Shown: one piece after another, positions 1 to 5,435 of the stretch | How positions within the stretch are numbered: position 1 is the first letter of the stretch | Layout: each line of letters starts with the position of its first letter | Origin: Variovorax sp. | Lineage (GTDB): Bacteria; Pseudomonadota; Gammaproteobacteria; Burkholderiales; Burkholderiaceae_C | Assembly: GCA_028292835.1 (NCBI GenBank) | Contig: JAQGLP010000178.1 | Location: 1-5,435 of the forward strand | DNA length: 5,435 bases | Direction: 5' to 3' | Program-made: the position numbers and the translations under genes | The notes under the pieces: generated by a model | What the model was told of the DNA's origin: nothing | Databases searched by the model: none | What the model saw: the letters and a program-made list of their open reading frames with translations, nothing else

Positions 1-959
1 GCGCCCGAGTGGAACAGGCGGGCGAGAGGACGGACAAGGCCCATCAGCCCCTGCGGGAAAAAGGCGAGGATCAGCACCAGCACGCTGCCAAGGATGATCT
101 TGTCGATGTAGCCGCCGAGCGAGAAGAACTTCTCCTGCACCAGCACCAGCGCGGTCGCGAAGAGCGGGCCGAGCAGCTGGCGTCGGCCTGCCAGGATCAC
201 GGCCGTAAGCATCAGGATCAGGAAGTAGGTCTCGAGGATGTCGGCGCTGACGTAGGCGCGCTGATAGGCATAGAGCCAACCGGCGGTGGCCGTGATAGGC
301 GCGGAGAACAGAAACACCTGCAGCCGGACGCGCGCCGGATCGATGCCGCCAATGGTCGCGAGGCGCGGGTTCAGGTGCGTCATGATCGCCGCCGCACCGA
401 GCCGCGAATGACGGAAGCGGTCGACCAGGTAGATTGCGGTGACCAGCATGCCGAAGGCATAGGGCCACAGCTCGCGGTCGGTGCGAGCGATGAGCGTGAA
501 CCCGGCGAAGGACAGGTCGAACATCGGCAGGCCGCGCACGCCGTCGGAGCCGCCCAGGAAGGACCAGTTCGCCGCCAGCGACATCGCCACCACCGCCACC
601 GCGTAGGTCACCAGCGAGAACACGAACTCGCGCAACCGCAGCGTGACCGCGCCGATCACCGCGGCGGAGAGCAACGCGATCGCGATCGATGCGGCCAGCG
701 TGCTCCATGCGCCGAAGCCGGCGCGTGTCGACAGCAGCGCCGTGGCGTAGGCGCCGACCGCGAAGAAGACCGTGTGGCCCAGGCTCACCTCGCCGAGATC
801 GGACACGATCACGTCGAGCCCGTAGGACATCACGGCCAGGATCGCGATCAGCACCGCGGCGCTGTAGACCGAGGCGCCGCCGCCGAGGAGCGTCGGCGCG
901 AACAGCACCGCCACCGCGACGAGCGGAAGCACGGCACGTTGCATCGACAGGCGGGCCAT
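1..959 (-). CDS. livM: LivM-type permease of a branched-chain-amino-acid-type ABC importer (3' end cut by window edge)
   Basis: Inner-membrane permease that should pair with LivH to form the translocation channel. I translated the reverse complement from the ATG at 959-957: 319 codons are open to the window edge with no stop. Family marks in order: LGEVSLGHTVFFAVGAY (about 55-71), NWSFLGGSDGVRGLP (131-145), a cytoplasmic loop near 184-206, and the C-terminal FFPQGLMGL (300-308). Several hydrophobic segments span the protein. LivM proteins usually end soon after the PQGL motif, so few residues are probably missing. The start is well supported: a GGGGGAG ribosome binding site lies 7 nt upstream, and the ATG overlaps the livH stop as TGATG. 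Oddities: the loop that usually reads like AIRENE..A..LG is AIMTHLNPRLATIGGID (191-207), and the usual GG.GT..GP motif is AGRRQLLGP (257-265). The family call is firm; the substrate is unknown. Confidence 0.93.
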   Translation of the reverse strand, partial: MARLSMQRAVLPLVAVAVLFAPTLLGGGASVYSAAVLIAILAVMSYGLDVIVSDLGEVSLGHTVFFAVGAYATALLSTRAGFGAWSTLAASIAIALLSAAVIGAVTLRLREFVFSLVTYAVAVVAMSLAANWSFLGGSDGVRGLPMFDLSFAGFTLIARTDRELWPYAFGMLVTAIYLVDRFRHSRLGAAAIMTHLNPRLATIGGIDPARVRLQVFLFSAPITATAGWLYAYQRAYVSADILETYFLILMLTAVILAGRRQLLGPLFATALVLVQEKFFSLGGYIDKIILGSVLVLILAFFPQGLMGLVRPLARLFHSG

Positions 960-1831
960 CAGTGTGCTCCCCCGGCGGCGCCGGCACTCAGGCCGCCGGG
1001 CCGCAGCACCAGCAGCGCAATGAGCAGGGCGAACGCGGCCGCCGTGGTGTAGGCCGGCGACACCAGCGCGCCGAAGAGCGCCGTGAAGATGCCGAGCCCG
1101 ACACCGGCGAAATAGCTGCCGGTCACGCTGCCGATGCCGCCGACCACCACCACCACGAAAGTCATGATGACTTCCTCGAAACCCATCGAAGTGAGAATCG
1201 GCGTGCGCGGCGCGACCATGCCGGCCGCGAAGGCCACGGCCGCGCCCTCGAAGGCGAAGACGCCGTAGTACACGCGCCGCACGTTGATGCCGGCGAGTTG
1301 CGCGAGCTTCGGGTCTTCCGCGACCATGCGCACCAGCCGGCCGACGCGCGTGCGGTCGAGCGTCCATTTGAGGCCCACGAACACCACGATCGCCGCGACG
1401 ACGATCGCCGCATCCTGCCAGGTGAGCCAGAGCTCGCCGACGTCGATTTCCTTTTGCGATAGCGCGGTCTCCAAGATCTGGCCCGTCGAGCCGAACACCA
1501 GCGCCGCCACGCCATGCAGGACGTAGCCGAAGCCGAGCGTCATGATCATGATCGACACCAGGTTCTGCTCGAAGGTGGCACGCAGCATCACGCGCTGCAG
1601 CAGCAGGCCGAAGGCGGCGCCCACCGCCATCGCGAGCGGCAGTGCCAGGCCGTAGGGCACGCCGGCCTTGGTCACCGCCCACCAGGTGACAAAGGCGCCG
1701 AGCATGTAGAGTTGGCCGTGGCCGAAGTTGACCAGCCGGGCGACGCCCAGCAGCAGCGTCCAGCCGATCGCGACCAGCGCATAGGTGTGGCCGAGCACGA
1801 TGCCGTTGATGAGTTGTTGTGCGAGGTTCAT
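959..1831 (-). CDS. livH: LivH-type permease of a branched-chain-amino-acid-type ABC importer
   Basis: Inner-membrane permease of 290 residues, a normal length for LivH, and partner of LivM. The N-terminus (QQLINGIVLGHTYALVAIG) and the NFGHGQLYMLGAF block (35-47) are typical of the family. A predicted cytoplasmic loop, GRLVRMVAEDPKLAQLAGIN (164-183), has the usual form of the segment that docks on the ATPase. GGIGSVTGSYFAG (231-243) and the terminal LRPGGL (276-281) are also family marks. About eight hydrophobic segments are visible. The ATG at 1831-1829 overlaps the livF stop (ATGA), and a weak GGAA at 1842-1845 lies 10 nt upstream, so translation probably depends partly on coupling to livF. 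The frame is open further upstream to 2662, but that part runs antisense-frame through livF and has no permease character. The stop TGA (961-959) shares one base with the livM ATG. All key motifs look canonical. Confidence 0.95.
   Translation of the reverse strand: MNLAQQLINGIVLGHTYALVAIGWTLLLGVARLVNFGHGQLYMLGAFVTWWAVTKAGVPYGLALPLAMAVGAAFGLLLQRVMLRATFEQNLVSIMIMTLGFGYVLHGVAALVFGSTGQILETALSQKEIDVGELWLTWQDAAIVVAAIVVFVGLKWTLDRTRVGRLVRMVAEDPKLAQLAGINVRRVYYGVFAFEGAAVAFAAGMVAPRTPILTSMGFEEVIMTFVVVVVGGIGSVTGSYFAGVGLGIFTALFGALVSPAYTTAAAFALLIALLVLRPGGLSAGAAGGAH
967..973 (-). promoter_or_regulatory. Ribosome binding site of livM
   Basis: GGGGGAG on the minus strand, inside the last codons of livH, 7 nt before the livM ATG (959-957). 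It is the strongest Shine-Dalgarno-like site in the window and fixes the livM start. livM can therefore probably initiate on its own as well as by coupling to livH. Confidence 0.7.
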
Positions 1832-2580
1832 GCGGCGTGGGTTCCGAGGTAGGCCTGTGCGATGCGCGGATCGTCGCCAAGTTGGGCGGCTGGGCCTTCG
1901 AGCACCACGCGGCCGCGCTCGAGCAGCACCAGGCGGTCGACCACTTCCATGGCCGCCCGCACGTTCTGCTCCACCAGCAGAATCGACAGGCCGGAGCGCG
2001 CCAGCGTGCGCATGGTCTGAAGCACCTGCGACACCAGCATCGGCGCGAGGCCGATCGAGGGCTCGTCGAGCAGCAGCACCTGCGGGCCCATCATGAGCGC
2101 GCGCCCAATGCCGAGCATCTGGCGCTCGCCCCCCGAGAGTTGCGCGCCCAGATGCGCGCGGCGTTCCTTCAGGCGCGGAAAGAGTTCGTAGATTTCGTTG
2201 CGCCCATACACGCGCCGGCCCGGCGCCGAGACCGGCACGAAGGCGGTCGAGAGGTTGTCCTCCACCGTCATGCGCGAAAACACGAGCCGTCCTTCCGGCA
2301 CCAGCAACAGCCCGGCGCGAATGCGCTCGTGCGTCGGCCGGGTGTCGATGCGCCGGTCGGCCAGCGTGATTTCGCCGGTCACGTGCGGATCGCCGCGCGA
2401 CCAGCCCGCCAATGCGTTGACGAGCGTGGACTTGCCCGCACCATTGGCGCCGATCACGCCGACGATCTCGCCTCGCGCAACGTCCAGCGCATCGAGCGCG
2501 ACCGCCCGGATGCCAGCATAGGCGACACGAAGGCCGCGCACCTGCAGCACCGCGGCAGGGTTGTCTTGATGGGATGTCAT
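1828..2580 (-). CDS. livF: LivF-type ATP-binding protein of the ABC importer
   Basis: Cytoplasmic ATPase of 250 residues, slightly longer than the roughly 235 usual for LivF. Visible motifs: Walker A GANGAGKST (44-52), VPEGR (94-98), which takes the Q-loop position as is usual in LivF, the ABC signature LSGGERQ (148-154), Walker B LLLDEP (169-174) and D-loop SIGLAP (175-180). VEQN (203-206) replaces the H-loop histidine, again as in LivF rather than LivG. The C-terminus ends in the common DPRIAQAYLG pattern. A nucleotide-competent subunit is therefore expected. The ATG at 2580-2578 overlaps the livG stop as ATGA and the upstream ribosome binding site is poor, so coupled re-initiation from livG is likely. 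Its own stop overlaps the livH start in the same way. I see no damage or unusual residues. Confidence 0.96.
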   Translation of the reverse strand: MTSHQDNPAAVLQVRGLRVAYAGIRAVALDALDVARGEIVGVIGANGAGKSTLVNALAGWSRGDPHVTGEITLADRRIDTRPTHERIRAGLLLVPEGRLVFSRMTVEDNLSTAFVPVSAPGRRVYGRNEIYELFPRLKERRAHLGAQLSGGERQMLGIGRALMMGPQVLLLDEPSIGLAPMLVSQVLQTMRTLARSGLSILLVEQNVRAAMEVVDRLVLLERGRVVLEGPAAQLGDDPRIAQAYLGTHAA

Positions 2581-3413
2581 TGCGGCTTGCCCAGGTAGGC
2601 TTCACGCACCCGCGGATCGCGCTGGATCTCTGCCGGCGTGCCGTAGGCGAGTTGCTTGCCAAGGTCGAGCACGCAGATGCGGTCGGCCACAGCCATGATG
2701 AGCTCCATGTGGTGTTCGATCACCACCAGGGCCACGCCCTCGCGCTTGAGTTCGGCCAGCAGGCGCACGAGCGCCGCCATGTCCTCGCCGCCGAGCCCGG
2801 CGGCCGGCTCGTCAAGGAGCAGCACGTCGGCGCCACGTCCGTAGGCCAGCGCGATCGACAGCATTCGCTGCACGCCGTAGGGGATTTCCTTGGGGCTTTG
2901 CGCGTGGTACGCGGCCGGAACGCCGAAGCGTTCGAGTTGGCCTGCGGCCAGCGCCTTGGCGCCGTTGCGCCGGCGGGCCGCCGCCAGCGGGTTCAGCACG
3001 CTGGCCGCCAGTCCGGCATAGGCATGCTCGCCGAGTACGGCCACGAAGTTGTCGAGCACGCTGAGGTCGTCGAAGAACGCGTTCTGCTGGAACGCGCGCT
3101 TCACGCCGAGCGCGGCCAGGCCATAGGGCGGCACGGCCGTGATATCTCGCGTCTGGAGGCTCACGCGCCCCGAGCGCCGGACCATCGCGGTCACAGCGTC
3201 GTAGCAGGAGCTCTTGCCAGCGCCGTTGGGGCCGATGATGCCCAGCAGCTCGCCCGGGAAGACCTCCCAGCTCACGCCTTCGAGCGCGACCAGGGCGCCG
3301 TAGCGCACGCCGAGCCCTTCCACCCGCAGGGCCGGCAGGAGTGCACCCTCGCCAGACCCCAAGGGATTGACGGCTGCGGCTGCTGCGGGATCGATCGACG
3401 TGGTGCTCTGCAT
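2577..3413 (-). CDS. livG: LivG-type ATP-binding protein of the ABC importer, with divergent motifs
   Basis: Cytoplasmic ATPase of 278 residues. Walker A is GPNGAGKSS (61-69), the Q-loop is RAFQQ (106-110), the signature region is IPYGVQR (177-183), Walker B is VLLLDEP (197-203), and the H-loop is VIEHH (231-235). The DPRVREAYLG tail (267-276) identifies the LivG/LivF group, and the intact H-loop histidine with the PYG signature favours LivG. Several positions depart from what I recall as the LivG norm: GKSSCYDAVTAM instead of GKTTLFN.ITG, QRMLSIALAYG instead of QRRLEIARALA, and GLGGED instead of GLNP.E. An Ala-rich extension of about 28 residues precedes the ATPase fold. The ATG at 3413-3411 has GAGGT 7 nt upstream and lies 19 nt after the preceding SBP stop, so I keep this start. 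Nucleotide-binding residues are present, so the protein should be active. Confidence 0.94.
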   Translation of the reverse strand: MQSTTSIDPAAAAAVNPLGSGEGALLPALRVEGLGVRYGALVALEGVSWEVFPGELLGIIGPNGAGKSSCYDAVTAMVRRSGRVSLQTRDITAVPPYGLAALGVKRAFQQNAFFDDLSVLDNFVAVLGEHAYAGLAASVLNPLAAARRRNGAKALAAGQLERFGVPAAYHAQSPKEIPYGVQRMLSIALAYGRGADVLLLDEPAAGLGGEDMAALVRLLAELKREGVALVVIEHHMELIMAVADRICVLDLGKQLAYGTPAEIQRDPRVREAYLGKPQ

Positions 3414-3420
3414 CTCGTGG

Positions 3421-3425
3421 ACCTC
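3421..3425 (-). promoter_or_regulatory. Ribosome binding site of livG
   Basis: GAGGT on the minus strand, 7 nt before the ATG at 3413-3411 and within the 19-nt gap after the SBP stop. It supports the long livG start that includes the Ala-rich N-terminal extension. Confidence 0.65.
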
Positions 3426-3432
3426 GCCGCGC

Positions 3433-4572
3433 TTACTTGCCCACCGCGATCTTGCGATCCTGCACGGTGAAGAGGTAGTGCTTGGACAGGAGCTGACCGT
3501 TGGGTTCGAAGGTGATGTCGCCCATCACGGTGCCCTTGAAGCTGCCGCCGCGGATGCGCTTGGCGATCGGCTCGCGCTCGAGCGTCTTGAGTTCGTTGGC
3601 CGCCATCGCCCAGACCTGCAGCGAGGTGGCGCCGAGCGCCATGTACTTGTCCGGCGTGTACTTGTAGAGCTCCTGCGTCTTGGCGACGAAGCGCTGGTTG
3701 GCTGCGTTCGAGGCAAAGGGTTCGACCTGAGGAAAGTAGATGTCGGCGCCGACCAGCCCATTGGCCGCCTCGCCCGCCACCTCGATGACGCTGGGCGCGA
3801 CCGTGCCCACGGCCGCGACGAGCGCGCCCGGCAAGCGCGACTGCTTGGCCTGCCGGATGATCGCCGGCATGCCCAGACCCTCGTTGGCGTTAACGGCGAT
3901 CGTGATCTCGGGGTTGGCCGCACGCACGTTGGTCAATGCCACGCGAAAGTCCGCCTGCGCGAACGGAAACTTCTCTTCGGCCACCTTCTCGTAGGCGTAA
4001 CCCATCTTCTTGAGTTCACTCTCGATCGACTCCTGGGCGCCGTTGCCGTAGGCGTCGTTCTCGGTGAGGAAAGCTACGCGCTTGACCTTCGCGACCTTGG
4101 CGATGTAGTTCGCAATGACTGCGCCGTCCTGCGTGTTCGAGCTGTTCAGGCGCACGGCGAGCGGGTTGCCCTCGCCCGACAGGATCGGATCGGCCTTCGA
4201 CACCGCCGTGATGTCGAGCACGCCGGCGCGCGCGATCACGGGCTGCATGGCGAGCGTGACCGGGCTGTTCCAGCCTTCGATGATCACCGACACGCCCGCG
4301 CTCACGAGGTCGGTCGCGCGCGAAACGCCCACGGCCGGCGTCGACTCGTCGTCGCGCGAGACGATCTCGATCTTGCGGCCCAGCACGCCGCCGCCTTCGT
4401 TGATGACGGCGGCCATCGCCTGAATCGCCTGTGTCACGTGCTGGCCCTGGGGCCCGGCGCCGCCCGAGAGCGGGAAGATGGTGCCGACCTTGATGGAGGC
4501 CTGCGCCTGCGCCAGGGTGCAAAGGCCGAGGCCGAGGCCCGCGGCAACAATCAGTTTTCGAATCTGCTTCAT
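3433..4572 (-). CDS. Periplasmic substrate-binding protein, Leu/Ile/Val-binding-protein-like family (second of a tandem pair)
   Basis: Complete 379-residue SBP that delivers ligand to the LivHM channel. A clear Sec signal peptide is present: KQIRK charged start, hydrophobic core to about residue 20, and a likely cut after AQA (21-23). The mature protein opens with IKVGTIFPLSGG (27-38), the standard first strand and loop of the periplasmic type I (Peripla_BP_6) fold. Other marks are GWNSPVTLA (100-108), ENDAYGNG (171-178, with the family Tyr-Gly) and VAGEAANG (265-272). The frame stays open upstream to 4692, but that part overlaps the end of the preceding gene. The ATG at 4572-4570 is the right start because it begins the signal peptide and follows an AGAAGA purine tract. 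It is the paralogue of the gene at 4616-5435, with 186 of 271 residues identical by hand count and no gaps. Ligand unknown. Confidence 0.93.
   Translation of the reverse strand: MKQIRKLIVAAGLGLGLCTLAQAQASIKVGTIFPLSGGAGPQGQHVTQAIQAMAAVINEGGGVLGRKIEIVSRDDESTPAVGVSRATDLVSAGVSVIIEGWNSPVTLAMQPVIARAGVLDITAVSKADPILSGEGNPLAVRLNSSNTQDGAVIANYIAKVAKVKRVAFLTENDAYGNGAQESIESELKKMGYAYEKVAEEKFPFAQADFRVALTNVRAANPEITIAVNANEGLGMPAIIRQAKQSRLPGALVAAVGTVAPSVIEVAGEAANGLVGADIYFPQVEPFASNAANQRFVAKTQELYKYTPDKYMALGATSLQVWAMAANELKTLEREPIAKRIRGGSFKGTVMGDITFEPNGQLLSKHYLFTVQDRKIAVGK
3530..3558 (-). repeat. 29-nt perfect direct repeat, copy in the second SBP gene
   Basis: Identical to 4713-4741, offset exactly 1183 nt. It encodes most of the conserved RIRGGSFKGT block near the SBP C-terminus and reflects the gene duplication rather than a separate element. 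Confidence 0.85.
4217..4239 (-). repeat. 23-nt perfect direct repeat, copy in the second SBP gene
   Basis: Identical to 5400-5422, again offset by 1183 nt. It encodes the VIARAGVL region. The constant offset shows that the two SBP genes align with no insertion or deletion over the shared 820 nt. Confidence 0.8.
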
Positions 4573-4577
4573 GTTTG

Positions 4578-4583
4578 TCTTCT
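4578..4583 (-). promoter_or_regulatory. Probable ribosome binding site of the second SBP gene
   Basis: AGAAGA purine tract on the minus strand, 5 nt before the ATG at 4572-4570. It is a weak match to the Shine-Dalgarno core, but together with the signal peptide it decides this start over the longer upstream open frame. Confidence 0.5.
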
Positions 4584-4601
4584 GCTCTTTTGTTGAACGA
4601 T

Positions 4602-4613
4602 CCCGCTGGCGGG
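4602..4613 (-). other. Short inverted repeat between the two SBP genes
   Basis: The 43-nt gap 4573-4615 begins, just after the first SBP stop, with a perfect small inverted repeat: CCCGC at 4602-4606 and GCGGG at 4609-4613 on the plus strand. In the transcript it could form a 4-5 bp GC stem with a tiny loop. No run of U follows, so it is not a standard intrinsic terminator. The rest of the gap is A-rich and holds only the ribosome binding site. A role in mRNA stability is possible but unproven, and such a short GC repeat can arise by chance at this base composition. Confidence 0.3.
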
Positions 4614-4615
4614 CC

Positions 4616-5435
4616 TTACTTGCGCACGACGATTTGGCCGTCGCGCACCTTGAATGCATGGGCGGGCAACTGCAACTGCCCGTTGGCAGCAAAGCTCACA
4701 TTGCCAAACACCGTGCCCTTGAAGCTGCCGCCGCGGATGCGTTTGGCCAACGCCTCGCGGTCGAGCGTCTTGAGCTCGTTGGCCGACATGGCCCACAACT
4801 GCAGCGCTGCGGCGCCGACCGCCATGAACTTGTCCGGCGTTTTCTTGAACATCGCCTGAGTGCGCTCGACGAATTTCCTGTTCATCGGGTCGGAGGCGAA
4901 GGGTTCGACATCGGGAAAGTAAATGTCGACGCCTGACACGCCATTGGCGGCTTCACCCGCAACCGAGATCACGCTCGGCGCCACCGTGCCCAGCGCGGCC
5001 AGCAGTTCGCCAGGCACCCGGCTCTGCTTGAACTGCCGCAGGATGGCGGGCATGCCCAGACCTTCGTTGGCGTTGATGGCCACCGTCACGTCGGGCGTCG
5101 CCGCACGCACGTTGGTGAGAGGAATGCGGAAGTCGGCCTGCACGAAGGGAAATTTCTCTTCGGCGACCTTCTCGTAAGGGTGGTCGAGCCGCTTGAGTTC
5201 GGCTTCGATCGAGGCCTGGGTACCGATGCCGTAGGCATCGTTTTCGGTCAAAAACGCGATGCGCTTGGCCTTGAAAGTATGGGCGATCACGCGCGCCACG
5301 GCCGCGCCGCCTTGCAGGTTGGAGGCATTCAACCGGATCGCGAGCGGGTTGCCTTCGCCCGAGAGCACCGCATCGGCGCTGGCGAAGAGGGTGATGTCCA
5401 GCACGCCGGCGCGCGCGATCACCGGTTGCATCGCC
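4616..5435 (-). CDS. Periplasmic substrate-binding protein, Leu/Ile/Val-binding-protein-like family (first of a tandem pair, 5' part outside window)
   Basis: The C-terminal 272 residues of an SBP, entering at the right edge. The sequence begins at AMQPVIARAGVLD, which matches residues 108-120 of the neighbouring SBP, so about 107 residues including the signal peptide are missing. The first in-window ATG (5431-5429) is an internal methionine, not the start. Shared blocks with the neighbour include LSGEGNPLA, LTENDAYG, VAEEKFPF, ANEGLGMPAI, DIYFP and RIRGGSFKGT. The proteins differ most after GVLDIT (AVSKADPI versus LFASADAV), in the segment just before the LTENDAYG block, and at the extreme C-terminus. 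The stop TAA is at 4618-4616, 43 nt before the next SBP gene. It is likely the first gene of the operon seen here, though others may lie upstream. It either widens the ligand range of the same importer or is a redundant copy; the sequence does not decide. Confidence 0.92.
   Translation of the reverse strand, partial: AMQPVIARAGVLDITLFASADAVLSGEGNPLAIRLNASNLQGGAAVARVIAHTFKAKRIAFLTENDAYGIGTQASIEAELKRLDHPYEKVAEEKFPFVQADFRIPLTNVRAATPDVTVAINANEGLGMPAILRQFKQSRVPGELLAALGTVAPSVISVAGEAANGVSGVDIYFPDVEPFASDPMNRKFVERTQAMFKKTPDKFMAVGAAALQLWAMSANELKTLDREALAKRIRGGSFKGTVFGNVSFAANGQLQLPAHAFKVRDGQIVVRK
4713..4741 (-). repeat. 29-nt perfect direct repeat, copy in the first SBP gene
   Basis: Partner of 3530-3558. 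This is the longest perfectly matching block I found by eye between the two SBP genes. Confidence 0.85.
5400..5422 (-). repeat. 23-nt perfect direct repeat, copy in the first SBP gene
   Basis: Partner of 4217-4239, encoding the same VIARAGVL segment in the upstream SBP. Confidence 0.8.

Noticed and set aside
9..1052. Long plus-strand open frame (347 codons), rich in His, Gln and Arg, opposite livM.
   Set aside because: Antisense shadow of a GC-rich gene. The translation is low in complexity with no domain, and the minus strand carries clear LivM motifs.
1832..2662. Upstream extension of the livH frame, which would give a 567-residue protein.
   Set aside because: The extra 277 residues lie out of frame over livF and look like Arg/Ala-rich noise. 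The livH ATG at 1831 begins a normal LivH N-terminus.
2577..3413. Pro in the LivG signature (IPYG instead of LSGG) as evidence for a dead ATPase.
   Set aside because: LPYG-type signatures are, as I recall, common in active LivG proteins; Walker A Lys, Walker B Asp-Glu and the H-loop His are intact.
1819..3470. Two plus-strand frames of 259 and 298 codons opposite livF and livG.
   Set aside because: Both mirror the ATPase genes and show no domain of their own; stop-free antisense frames are expected at this GC content.
4516..4530. Possible lipoprotein lipobox around Cys18 (LGLC) of the second SBP.
   Set aside because: The residue before Cys is Leu, not Gly, Ala or Ser, and a good AQA signal peptidase I site follows. 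A soluble periplasmic protein is more likely.
3367..4596. Plus-strand open frame of 409 codons opposite the second SBP gene.
   Set aside because: Composition is typical of reverse-frame translation of high-GC DNA. It spans the SBP gene and the start of livG, with no recognisable motif.
4602..4613. Intrinsic terminator between the SBP genes.
   Set aside because: The stem is only 4-5 bp and no U tract follows, so it does not meet the usual pattern.
4573..4692. Upstream extension of the second SBP by 40 residues.
   Set aside because: It would hide the signal peptide, overlaps the end of the first SBP, and has no counterpart in the family.

Overview
The window holds one continuous minus-strand operon for a branched-chain-amino-acid-type (Liv/HAAT family) ABC importer. 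In transcription order (right to left) it encodes a periplasmic substrate-binding protein (SBP) whose 5' end lies beyond the right edge, a second complete paralogous SBP, a LivG-type ATPase, a LivF-type ATPase, a LivH-type permease, and a LivM-type permease that runs off the left edge just short of its expected end. Coding density is close to 100%. The only non-coding stretches are 43 nt between the two SBP genes (4573-4615) and 19 nt before livG (3414-3432).

The four membrane-complex genes are physically coupled: livG/livF and livF/livH overlap as ATGA, and livH/livM as TGATG. All the parts of one importer are present: SBPs capture the ligand in the periplasm, LivH and LivM form the inner-membrane channel, and LivG and LivF hydrolyse ATP. 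No promoter, terminator, RNA gene, mobile element or CRISPR array is visible. The operon promoter should lie beyond the right edge.

The strong GC bias (especially at third codon positions), Ala-rich proteins and the style of the leader peptide suggest a betaproteobacterium of the Burkholderiales, perhaps Comamonadaceae. That is an inference from composition and general resemblance, not a database result.

I do not see an undescribed type of system here. The points worth a second look are the tandem SBP duplication (about 69% identical by hand count over 271 residues), an SBP pocket that seems to lack the residues LivJ uses to hold an alpha-amino group, and unusual motifs in LivM and LivG while LivH and LivF look ordinary. 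The gene order, with ATPases ahead of permeases, also differs from E. coli. The true substrate is probably not leucine, isoleucine or valine, but it cannot be named from this sequence.
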